Of a stretch of DNA of 64,000 bases, positions 46,780-55,900 are shown piece after piece. Under the pieces are notes generated by a model that had not been told where the DNA came from, searched no databases, and worked only from the letters and a program-made list of their open reading frames with translations. A program made the translations under genes and the position numbers. Every line of letters begins with the position of its first letter. The stretch's first letter is position 1. Source of the stretch: Desmonostoc muscorum LEGE 12446 (GTDB lineage Bacteria; Cyanobacteriota; Cyanobacteriia; Cyanobacteriales; Nostocaceae); assembly GCF_015207005.2 (NCBI RefSeq), contig NZ_JADEXS020000001.1:6595001-6659000 (forward strand), in the 5' to 3' direction.

Positions 46780-49191
46780 TCACCCACCCATATGTTTTTC
46801 TAAAATCTTTTCAACTCTAGGTTTATAAATAAGATGAAATAAGGTTTGCATGTAACGATCTCTGGCTTCGTTATTTTCTGGGACAACAAAGTTCCAAAAG
46901 CTAAATATTTTCGCCAAGAGTAATAATTGATTAGTGTGTGAATGCCAATTGTATCTATTATGAATTCGCTGAGTCATCCATTCGGAAACTTCCTCCCAGT
47001 GTTGAACTTTAGTATCACATTTTTCAATGAAGTCTAAAATTTTATTTGCTGTTCCTTCTAAATCTGTAGGATTAATATTAAATCCATCTTCTTGGTTTTC
47101 AATAATTTCTAAAGAACCGCCAAATTGAGTTGCAAAAGTTGGTAAGCCAGAAATCATGGCTTCCAAAATACACCTCCCGAAGGATTCAAAGCGGGCAAAC
47201 TGGACGTAAATTCCCTGAGAATCTGCGATTACTCGATAGGCTTCACCAAGATCGCGGCTAGAAAGACGCATCCCTAACCAGCGAATCTTGCTGTCCAGAT
47301 GATATTGATTAATAATGTCGTGAATTTTTTGGATTTCTTCTGCTTCTTCTGGGTTTGTAGCTTCATGTGGATGCAGTTTACTAGTTAAGAGAATCAAGTT
47401 GCAATGTTCTTGCAACGCCTGACTTTTTCCGAAGCATTCAACCAAACCAGTGAGATTTTTAATTGGGGTGAAAGTAGCAATGGCAAAGATTGGTCGCTTG
47501 TGAGGATTATCTAAGTGACCAAATATTTGGAGGTCTTCTTTGCTAAAGAGTAGTTCGTGGAGTTGTGTACAAAGTTGAGCATCTCTGTCTGATTTTTTGC
47601 TGTAGGAGAAGAAGATATTTTCATTTACTCCCGGCGGTACAAAGTTGAACTTAGGACTAAACAAATCAATCCCGTCAACCACATGATAGAGTTGTGGCAT
47701 AGTAAACCACTTGTATGACTCATACTGACCTATGGTGTCGGGTGTGCCGACAATCTCTTGATAAGAAGATGTGATGATGAAGTCAGCTGCATTCATACTA
47801 ATTAAATCGGCGGTAAATTGTGCCGAAAAGTGGTATTGGTCTTCTAAGTCTTGCCAATATAAATTACTAAATAAATACTTAGATTTTTCCAAGGAATGAG
47901 CAATATTACACTGGGTAACTTTTAGACGATAGGATAACAGAGAAGCCACTAAATTACCGTCGCTGTAGTTCCCAATAATCAGATTAGGTTTACCTTTGAA
48001 TTGTTCTAACAATTCTCTTTCAGCATCTAAAGCAAATGTTTCTAAATACGGCCAAATCTCAAACTTAGAAATCCAATTGTTGGTAACTTCTGGATTGAAT
48101 TCCGCAAAAGGAACCCGCAATATCCAAGCGTTTTCAGTATCTTCAACTTTTTCCAAGCGCAAGTTACAAAATGTGCCTTCACAGTTAGGAATTAGCCGAG
48201 TGAGAATAATTACATGGGGTTTAATCCCCAACAAATCGAGGCCAGCGAGTTTGATTTCTTCACGGAGTTTGTTTTCTAAACTGCGGGCTTGTTCGAGGAC
48301 ATAAATAACTTGACCGAGTGTTTCATCTCTTCCCAAGACATCTTCTTGTCCTACCCAGCCGTGTATGGAAATCAGAACTACGCGAAATATGGCGGGGACA
48401 CGGGCGACAAATGTTTCTAAAATGCCTGGTTCTGGAGAGTAAATCAGGCGATCGAAAAGTTCTAAAGTTTCGCGGACTCGCCCCGCAGTGTTACCCCAAC
48501 CTGGTTCAAAGCCGAGTTCTTGGAGGTGAGAGCGAAATTTTTCGTATGGTTCCTCAGGGGGTTGCTGACTCAGGAATTTGAGGGCTAGCTTAATTTGCTT
48601 GGCTAGTTGTATACCTGAGGTAATGCGATCGCCAATTAGTAGCCTAATTCCTTCGTGATCAATTTTGCTTAAAGCCAGATACAAGAGTTCTAGCCAGTGT
48701 TGGGGGTCACTCAACAATTGACTCGACAGGTAACGGTTGAGAAAAGCTAAACCTTGACCGATATTTCTGGGGTCGTCAATTCTGGGGGAACCTTCGTAAA
48801 AGGGATGGAGGTCGATTTCCAGGATGTGATCTTGGTAGCGGTTCACCAAGCGATCGCTCACATCTAGCAACGCTTGGGGCGTCATCGGCTCAAAGCTACT
48901 AAAGTCCGCTGTCAATTGCCAAACTTCCTGGCTAGCAATCCTGGGTCGAACAACAAACCAACTATACTCCTCCTCCAGAATTATTTCATGGGTATAGTGG
49001 ATGAGTTTCCCAATAGAAGAAGAGTGATAAAAGTAAGCCGGCTTTTGGGACTGCTGACAGTAATCTGCAAAATTTTGCAAAATCTCATTCCTCAGGAAGT
49101 AACGCTTACCTGAGGCATTCAACACATCTGTCAACTGACGTAGAACGGTTTTTTCATCACTGTTCAATACAGCTTGAAATAATTCGTGCAT
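46780..49191 (-). CDS. susA: Sucrose synthase
   Basis: UDP/ADP-dependent sucrose synthase of 803 aa, the usual length of Nostoc/Anabaena SusA. It reversibly cleaves sucrose to NDP-glucose and fructose in the cytoplasm and is linked to carbon supply for nitrogen fixation in heterocystous strains. The N-terminal half is the sucrose-synthase regulatory region (MHELFQAVLNSDEK, FYEGSPRIDDPRNIGQGL). The GT-B catalytic half shows FAIATFTPIKNLTGLVE and the E-X7-E motif in FESFGRCILEAM near residues 675-685, followed by GLPTFATQFGGSLEII. The start ATG at 49191 gives the expected N-terminus. It lies upstream of, and codirectional with, the GH65 gene, with repeats between. Confidence 0.95.
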   Translation of the reverse strand: MHELFQAVLNSDEKTVLRQLTDVLNASGKRYFLRNEILQNFADYCQQSQKPAYFYHSSSIGKLIHYTHEIILEEEYSWFVVRPRIASQEVWQLTADFSSFEPMTPQALLDVSDRLVNRYQDHILEIDLHPFYEGSPRIDDPRNIGQGLAFLNRYLSSQLLSDPQHWLELLYLALSKIDHEGIRLLIGDRITSGIQLAKQIKLALKFLSQQPPEEPYEKFRSHLQELGFEPGWGNTAGRVRETLELFDRLIYSPEPGILETFVARVPAIFRVVLISIHGWVGQEDVLGRDETLGQVIYVLEQARSLENKLREEIKLAGLDLLGIKPHVIILTRLIPNCEGTFCNLRLEKVEDTENAWILRVPFAEFNPEVTNNWISKFEIWPYLETFALDAERELLEQFKGKPNLIIGNYSDGNLVASLLSYRLKVTQCNIAHSLEKSKYLFSNLYWQDLEDQYHFSAQFTADLISMNAADFIITSSYQEIVGTPDTIGQYESYKWFTMPQLYHVVDGIDLFSPKFNFVPPGVNENIFFSYSKKSDRDAQLCTQLHELLFSKEDLQIFGHLDNPHKRPIFAIATFTPIKNLTGLVECFGKSQALQEHCNLILLTSKLHPHEATNPEEAEEIQKIHDIINQYHLDSKIRWLGMRLSSRDLGEAYRVIADSQGIYVQFARFESFGRCILEAMISGLPTFATQFGGSLEIIENQEDGFNINPTDLEGTANKILDFIEKCDTKVQHWEEVSEWMTQRIHNRYNWHSHTNQLLLLAKIFSFWNFVVPENNEARDRYMQTLFHLIYKPRVEKILEKHMGG

Positions 49192-50167
49192 GACAAATTC
49201 CAGAGATTTGACTAATTCAGAACCTCATTCTTTTCTCCTCAACAACTGTAATTTTCAATGACGAGTGTTCTGTGAGGCACATTCCTACTTCGAGTGTAAA
49301 TAAATGCGAAAATCGTTGCTTCTAGCTGTGGTATGAAATTTTCAAGGGAGACTCAAATTTATTAGGACTTACGCAATAATTAGACTTCTTGCATAAATCA
49401 AAAAAAAGAACCCCACCCCGCCTTTGACTTACGTCAAAGTCTCCCCTCCCGAAGAGCGCGGAGGGGCTGGGGGTGGGGTGTTAGGGGACTTTTGCAAGAG
49501 GTCTAATCCAGTAATACAAGTCTTTTTTCTCAAAAAACTGCCAATTTGGCTAAAGTAGCTGCAAAGACATATTATTCTATATGTGTATGTTCTCATTCAG
49601 GCATAAGAGACAATTTATAAAGTAAATCTTAAGTAGGGTGCGTTACGGCTTTGCTATCACGCACCGCAATACAAGATGATGCCTTAGGCGCAGTTCATAT
49701 TTCTGGCGATCATTAATCTCAAAATATGCGCCTAACACACCCGACAATAATTTTATTTTTACTTTATAAATAGCCTCTAATACACCATAGAGTTCTTGTT
49801 AGTAATTGAAGACCGATTTAAAACTCTGCGGGTTGAAGTCAGGCACATTCTTGGTTTAACGAGTTCACTTAGCCAAGACAACCTTGCGGGATCTAAATCA
49901 AAAGCCAAAAATTTTTCTTGACGGCTGAATTCACTTGATCCAGACCAAATTTTTGAGTAATCAGTATCGGTCAGCACTGCTTCGGTAAGTCATACCAATT
50001 TGACAAATGATTGGGACAGATGGATTAATAAAACCCACATACAGAAGGCAATTCTCAATCCAAAATCGTTCGACTGAGCGAAGCCCTATCCCTACGGGGA
50101 AGCAAGCTACGCGTAGCGTTCCGCAGGAAAGTCTAAAATCCAAAATGGTATTACATCAGGGTTAGCC
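49192..50167. other. Repeat-rich intergenic region
   Basis: About 975 bp between susA and the HetP-like gene. It holds a MITE-like element (49379-49507) and a GGGTGCGTTACGG...CACGCACC inverted repeat at about 49636-49667. A palindromic TACGCGTAGC-type repeat lies near 50108-50117, of the sort scattered in Nostoc genomes. A 66-codon minus-strand frame at 49777-49977 has no recognisable motif. The promoter of the HetP-like gene must lie at the high end but I cannot place it. Confidence 0.6.
49379..49507. mobile_element. MITE-like element
   Basis: A 129-bp segment with imperfect terminal inverted repeats: ATTAGACTTCTTGCATAA on the left, and the complement of TTTTGCAAGAGGTCTAAT on the right. The interior is a GC-rich palindrome (CCCCACCCC...GGGGTGGGG). 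There is no coding capacity. The boundaries rest on the repeats only; I see no certain target duplication. Confidence 0.55.
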
Positions 50168-50407
50168 ATGAACTACCAAATTTCTTCTTCTCAAAAGAAT
50201 TTTCAAAAAGCCATTACTCCAGAACAATTCGAGCAGGTGATCGAAGCTATTACCGATGGTCGATATTCCTGGGCTTGTGTACTGATTTTACGTTTTGTGG
50301 GTTACAATCCACTACATTTTATTCCCCAAAGAACTTATAGTCGTTTAATCAAAGAAAATAGCCATACTCCGACCTTGCCTGTATCTACCACTAGGCAAAA
50401 TTCGTAA
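50168..50407 (+). CDS. HetP-family small protein
   Basis: Protein of 79 aa. The stretch TPEQFEQVIEAITDGRYSWACVLILRF, then GYNPLHFIP and RTYSRLIKEN, matches the conserved core of HetP-family proteins, which control commitment to heterocyst differentiation in Anabaena/Nostoc. Here the core starts at about residue 17 and the protein ends soon after it with 16 low-complexity residues. That makes it one of the short family members rather than full HetP. It stands alone on the plus strand, convergent with the DUF442 gene. The family assignment is from memory of the motif and fairly firm. A direct role in heterocysts is inference. Confidence 0.72.
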   Translation: MNYQISSSQKNFQKAITPEQFEQVIEAITDGRYSWACVLILRFVGYNPLHFIPQRTYSRLIKENSHTPTLPVSTTRQNS

Positions 50408-50540
50408 TTGTTAATTATCTTTGAGCAATGATTGAAAACATTAAAACAGATGGTTGGTGGATTCATATTGCAATCTACACCAAACCAATAAAACAGTAGA
50501 AAAACTACATCATAACTTGCCAAACCAACCGATTTTCTTG

Positions 50541-50924
50541 TTATATCAAGCCTAAATTAATAACTTTTTGCAGTGCTTTTTCAAATTCTATGCCCTGTTT
50601 TAACGCAATATATAACAATACTATTGTGGCTGAACGAATTGAATTATCACAATGGATGAGAGTCGGTTTTGGTAACTTAGCAATCTTCTGAAATATCTGG
50701 AACGTACCTTGCTCTTTAATGTCTTCAGTTTTGAACGGGAGGTTTATATAGTACAGTCCCAAAAGCTCAGTTTTCTCCTGTTCATCAACCAGGAAACCTG
50801 TTTCATCGGGTAAACGTAGGTTAAGTACAGACTTATAACCCTCATCAGCGATTTGTTTTAACTGATCTAGTGTAATTTGTCCAGCGATCGCTAACTCATC
50901 ATTAATCTTCCTAACAATATTCAT
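50541..50924 (-). CDS. DUF442 / beta-lactamase-hydrolase-like phosphatase protein
   Basis: Protein of 127 aa resembling the tyrosine/dual-specificity-phosphatase-like DUF442 family. The N-terminal ELAIAGQITLDQLKQIADEGYKSVLNLRLPDE is typical. The active-site loop reads HCDNSIRSA near residue 92, a C-X4-R form in which the glycine usual in this family (CxSGxRS) is replaced, so catalysis may be weak or altered. No partner domain is attached. It lies between the HetP-like gene (convergent) and the sensor kinase (same strand, 157 bp away). The substrate is unknown. Confidence 0.75.
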   Translation of the reverse strand: MNIVRKINDELAIAGQITLDQLKQIADEGYKSVLNLRLPDETGFLVDEQEKTELLGLYYINLPFKTEDIKEQGTFQIFQKIAKLPKPTLIHCDNSIRSATIVLLYIALKQGIEFEKALQKVINLGLI

Positions 50925-51061
50925 CGGGAGTATCCCAATTTTGGCGACATGTTACCCACCCTCCCAATTTACTGGAAGAATTTGAGGAAATTGTGAGCGA
51001 ATTGGGAATTAAGAGTGCGGAGTTAGGAGTTATTCTTCCCCTGCCTCCCCTACCTCCCTAC

Positions 51062-51081
51062 AGACGCGATTCATCGCGTCT
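51062..51081. terminator. Palindromic repeat directly after the sensor-kinase stop
   Basis: AGACGCGATTCATCGCGTCT is a perfect inverted repeat with an 8-bp stem (AGACGCGA/TCGCGTCT). It ends one base before the kinase stop codon on the minus strand. A similar, less perfect copy is at 63592-63611. It may act as a 3' hairpin, but it lacks a clear T-run, and such palindromes are common repeats in Nostoc. Confidence 0.45.
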
Positions 51082-52509
51082 CTACTGCCCACTCCCTAAC
51101 AGCGGTAAACAAATCGTAAAAGTCGCGCCCTCATTGGGAAGACTGCTGGCTGTGATGCTGCCTTGATGGGCTTCGATGATGCGCTTGGCGATCGCTAATC
51201 CCAGTCCGTTACTATTGCCTTTGCGGGAGGGGTCTGTTGTATAAAACTGCTCAAAAATCCGGGGTAAATCATCCTCGCTAATACCTAATCCCTGGTCTTG
51301 AATTTTCACAACCGCTTGTTTACCCTTGGTATACCCAGAAATCAACACCAAAGAATCGGGTACTGAGTGTTTGATGGCGTTATCTAGCACATTTAAAATT
51401 GCCTGTAATAGCCGCTCCGGATCACCTTGTAGTTGTAAATCAACTACGTTTACCTGCACAGATACGCCAACAGCTTGCATTCGGGATTCCATCGCATTCA
51501 CAGCACGGTTAATTAGACCGCGCAGTGAGAATATTTGCTGTTCGAGTTGAGTAACTCCTGCTTCCAAACGTCCTAAATCGAGCAAATCATGAATTAGTCG
51601 TGATAAGCGTTTGATTTCGTTCTCAATTGTTTGGAAAAAGCGATCGCGTAATTCGGGTTCTTCATATGCACCACTTCTGAGTGCGTCTACTGTTACCTGC
51701 ACGTTGCTGATGGGCGTGCGGAGTTCGTGGGAAACATTTGCTAAAAAAGCCCGACGTTCTTGATCTAAAGAAGCCAGTCGTTGACTCATCCGGTTGAGTT
51801 CTGCCGCTAACTGATCCAACTCATTGTTTTCATGGATAATCAGCTTATCGCCAAAATGACCACCACCCAAGCGAATCGCAAAGTTTTGCATAGTTTCGAT
51901 TGGTTTTGAAAGACTGCGAGCAAAGCGAGTGCTGATTAAGGCACAGAGCAAGATTGTTACCGCCAGGGTTCCTAAAACACTCCAAATCACCGTTGCGAAC
52001 TGACGCTGAAGCTGATCCAAAGTAATGGACATTCGCAGTACGCCCAGTAATTGACCGTTACGCGCAATTGGTCGAGCGATGTAGAGGCGGTCTTCAGTTG
52101 ATAAAACTCCTTTTGCTACCCCTTGTTCGGGACGATTTTGCAAAGCTTCCCATACTCCGGGAACTTTGTACCAGTCTGTAACTAGTTTGTCTCGGAGTGG
52201 ATCGGAAGTTGCTAAGAGGCGAGCTTGTTGATTGAAAATGCGGAGTGTCACAGTTTCTGGCGCTCCATACCGCTGCACTAACACTTCTATTCGTTGGAGA
52301 TCCTTTGCTTCTAAAGCATCTGCGGCACTCTCACTCAAGGCAGCTGTCCAATTTTCCAAATCCATTTGTCGCGATCGCATGAAGTAAGCATGGAACGACC
52401 AGAGGATATAGCCTGCCATGAAGGAGGTTCCCAAAGCTATCAGTAACAGATAGGTGGCTAGCAGCTTAGCATGAATGGAATTTAATTTGATTCTAGGCAA
52501 CCAGCCCAT
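51082..52509 (-). CDS. Membrane HAMP sensor histidine kinase
   Basis: Sensor kinase of 475 aa. A first membrane helix lies at about residues 15-38 (LLATYLLLIALGTSFMAGYILW), then a periplasmic loop of about 130 residues. A second helix at about 173-197 (VIWSVLGTLAVTILLCALI) leads into a HAMP linker. The H-box is SHELRTPIS near residue 262, the N-box NVLDNAIKH near 370, and G-boxes are DQGLGIS and GNSNGLGLAIAK. It starts 12 bp after the receiver-only regulator and is third in a row of signalling genes on the minus strand. The regulator upstream is its likely phosphotransfer partner. The stimulus is unknown. Confidence 0.92.
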   Translation of the reverse strand: MGWLPRIKLNSIHAKLLATYLLLIALGTSFMAGYILWSFHAYFMRSRQMDLENWTAALSESAADALEAKDLQRIEVLVQRYGAPETVTLRIFNQQARLLATSDPLRDKLVTDWYKVPGVWEALQNRPEQGVAKGVLSTEDRLYIARPIARNGQLLGVLRMSITLDQLQRQFATVIWSVLGTLAVTILLCALISTRFARSLSKPIETMQNFAIRLGGGHFGDKLIIHENNELDQLAAELNRMSQRLASLDQERRAFLANVSHELRTPISNVQVTVDALRSGAYEEPELRDRFFQTIENEIKRLSRLIHDLLDLGRLEAGVTQLEQQIFSLRGLINRAVNAMESRMQAVGVSVQVNVVDLQLQGDPERLLQAILNVLDNAIKHSVPDSLVLISGYTKGKQAVVKIQDQGLGISEDDLPRIFEQFYTTDPSRKGNSNGLGLAIAKRIIEAHQGSITASSLPNEGATFTICLPLLGSGQ

Positions 52510-52521
52510 TTTTCTTTAAAA

Positions 52522-52890
52522 CTAATTCCCTAAACGACGGCGTAACACTGTTTTTATCCGTGCCAGCAGTTCACGAGTGTTGAAAGGCTTGGTGACATAA
52601 TCATCTGCTCCCGCTTCCAAGCCCCAAACTTTATCAATATCTTGATCTTTTGCCGTCAGCATCACAATGGGAACATCCGAAAAAGCCCGAATTCGCCAAC
52701 AGATTTCCATGCCATCAACCTCCGGCAGCATCAAGTCTAGCAAAATTATATCCGGTACTTGCTTGTGGAACTGTTTAATAGCATTATGTCCATCGGCTGC
52801 CGTTGTCACTGTATAACCTTCTTTTTCCAGTGTGTAAGTCAGGCTTTCCCGTAGGGCTGCTTCATCATCCACTAGTAAGATATGCGGCAT
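52522..52890 (-). CDS. Receiver-only response regulator (OmpR-like receiver)
   Basis: Protein of 122 aa consisting of one receiver domain: acidic pocket DDE near residues 8-10, phospho-acceptor Asp in IILLDLMLPEVDG near residue 52, and Lys in VTKPF near 102. The sequence resembles OmpR/PhoB receivers, including the LLARIKTVLRR end helix, but stops where the winged-helix DNA-binding domain would begin. The stop is followed 12 bp later by the sensor kinase, with no leftover DNA-binding coding sequence. It therefore looks like a natural single-domain regulator rather than a frameshift. It may relay phosphate or act by protein contact. Confidence 0.92.
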   Translation of the reverse strand: MPHILLVDDEAALRESLTYTLEKEGYTVTTAADGHNAIKQFHKQVPDIILLDLMLPEVDGMEICWRIRAFSDVPIVMLTAKDQDIDKVWGLEAGADDYVTKPFNTRELLARIKTVLRRRLGN

Positions 52891-52966
52891 TTTAGCTTTA
52901 GCATTAACATTAAGCTTTAATTTTAGCCGTCAATTAAGTTCGTTGGTACGCCCCTACTACACAAAA

Positions 52967-55900
52967 TTAATTACTTCTGAATACCTGGTGTAAAATTTTC
53001 AACAATTCTTTGCCTGTGTAGGGTTTGGATAAAACTGCTTGCACATTAGTATCACCAGCTTCAGCAAACACTTCCATTGAGTTCAGTCCGCTACAGGCAA
53101 TAATTTGAACTTGCTTGTTCATTTTTTGCAAGGTGCGAATAGCGGTGATTCCATCCATTTCCGGCATCATGATATCCATCAATACAGCTTGAATTTGATG
53201 CTTGTGCTGGGCATAAAGTGCGATCGCCTCAATGCCATTACTGGCAGCAATCATTTTGTAATTGTGATTTTCGAGGATGATTTTAGCAATGTCACGAATT
53301 TGAGCTTCATCATCTACAACTAAAATTAATTCTCCCTTTCCTGGGTGCGCTTCTGAATCTTCTGTATCAAATACTTGGCTTGCTTCCACTGCTGGTAAAA
53401 AAACTTTAAATTTGCTGCCTTTACCAACTCGGCTGGACACTTTGATAAAACCGCCGTGGCTTTTAATGATGCCAAGTGCGGTTGAAAGTCCTAGCCCGGT
53501 GCCTGTATTAACCCCTTTTGTGCTAAAAAATGGCTCAAAAATTTTATCTAATATTTCTGGCGGAATGCCAATTCCATTATCACCAACGGTAATCACAATA
53601 TAATACCCAACTTTGGCATCAAGATTCATTTTCGTATAAGCTTGATCAATGAACTGATTTGTCGCAGAAATTTCGATATTACCCCCATCTGGCAAAGCAT
53701 CACGGGCATTTACTATTAGATTCATCAGCACTTGATGCAGTTGTGTGGTGTCTCCAGTCACAGCCCAAATATCTTCTGAGATGACTGTAGAAAATTCAAT
53801 AGATTTGGGGAATGTCTGCTTAACAATTTGGATAATTTCTGAAATCAGGTACTCGACTTGGATAATTGTGCGCTCTCCTTTAAATCCTCGCGCAAAGGAC
53901 AAGACTTGCTTGACTAAACTTGCTCCCCGTTTGGCGTTGCTTTCTACAAGTGCCATTAGCTGCTCAGAACGCTCCTCGTCTTGGAAAAATTTGTCTTGTA
54001 ACAATTGAGCTGCGGCTAAAATTGGTGTCAATATATTATTCAAGTCGTGGGCAATACCGCCTGCAAGAGTGCCAATACTTTCCAATCGCTGGGTGCGAAA
54101 AAACTGCTCTTGGAGTTGTTTCTTTTCTGTAATATCTGTGTCAACACAGAGGATGGATTTGGGTTTGCCGTTTGCATCCTGCATCAATGTCCAGCGGCTT
54201 TCGACGACAATTTTCTTACCGGATTTGGTAATTTTATCTAACTCACCTTGCCAAGAACCACTTTCAATTACGCTCTTTAGCGGTACTTCTAATTGCGTTT
54301 TAGTTTCTGCTTGGAACAAAATTTCTCGAGAGTCTGTTGTCATCATCTCTGTAGAAAGCCAACCGTACATCCGCTCTGCACCTTTATTCCAGAATAAAAT
54401 TTGCGATTGAAAATCTCGAACTAATATAGCGTCGGTGGCAATATCAAGTAGAGCTGCTTGTTCGGAGATTTTTTGTTCGTTGAGTTTGCGATCGGTAACA
54501 TCTCTGTTTGTACCGATCATTCGTATCGGCTCACCGATTTCGTTATAGTATACCTGACTTGTTGAGTTTAACCAGTGTATACTGCCATCAGGCCAGACAA
54601 CTCGATACTCTGTGGTTCCTCTTCCTTGTTCGATAACGCGAGTTATACTTGCAACCACAGATTCGCGGTCTTCTGGATGGATTAAATTCAGGTAGTCTTC
54701 AAAGGGTGGACATGAAGTGCCGCTCGGTAGACCATAAAGTGGTCCCATATTGGCAGACCAAATAACGGTATTAGCCATCAGGTTCCTGTCCCAGATACCC
54801 ATTTGGGCAGTTTCCAGAGCTAAACTCAATCGCGCTTCACTTTCTTGCAGTGATTCTTCTGCGAGTTTGCGATCGGTGATATCTTCGGCGATACCACCAT
54901 AGTAGTTAATTTTTCCTTGGGCGTTGCATACAGGAAAACCCCGATTCCAAATCCAGCGTAATGAGCCATCAAGTTGGAAAATCCTGTATTCTGCTGAAGC
55001 TGACTGATTATTCAGCAGTTGTTCTATGAGTTTGGTGTGGCAATGGCCATCGTCTGGATGAACCGTGTTTATCCAAAACTCCGACTGCTCAAATAAATCC
55101 TGAGAAGAACGACCCCAAATCTTTTCATAAGCAGGACTAATGTACAAAGGATCGAATGAATCAGGGCTAGCAATCCAAATCACTGCTTGGCTGTTTTCAG
55201 CAAAATTGCGAAATTTCTCCTCACTTTGGCGCAATGCTTCTTCGGCAAGTTGGCGATCGCGCAGCGCAACTTGCTGTTCAGTAATGTCTCTTCCAACCCC
55301 TTGGATTTCAACAACCTGTCCTTTTTCATCTTTAATTGCAATACTTTTCCATTGAAACCAGCGGATACCGTTGACAGTAAATGCACGTCGTTCACCAGTT
55401 GTCAAGGTATAAGATGAAGATACTAAAGCTGTCACATTTTCCATTACTTGCGGCAAGTCATCTGGATGAATAAACTCCCAAAACGACTGACCGCAAAATT
55501 TATCTTGTTTCCAGCCGAAGGCTTCACAAGCAGCTACATTGGCAAAGGTCACCCGCCCTTGCAAATCAATGCGGATAATAATGTCCGTTTGGCTTTCCAC
55601 AAGTTGGCGGTAGAGGTTTTCGCTTTGCTGCAATGCTTCCTCGACCCGTTGGCGTTGGCTAATTTCTTGTTGCAAGAGTAGGTTAGACCTGACAAGTTCA
55701 AATGTCCGTTCCGCCACTCGTCTTTCTAACTCATCGTTAGCTTGACGTAGTGCTTCTTTTACTTGTTTGCGTTCGGTAATATTGCAAAGTAGCCAGCGCC
55801 AGCCAACCTGCTTGCCCTGTGAGTCGTATATGGCAGCCACTTTGATGCTAGCCGGGAAAGGTTTCTTTTTCCGGGGTTTTAGATAAACTTCCCACTCCTG

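Noticed and set aside
49777..49977. Minus-strand 66-codon frame
   Set aside because: No motif, no clear ribosome site, and it sits in a repeat-rich spacer; a real small gene cannot be excluded.
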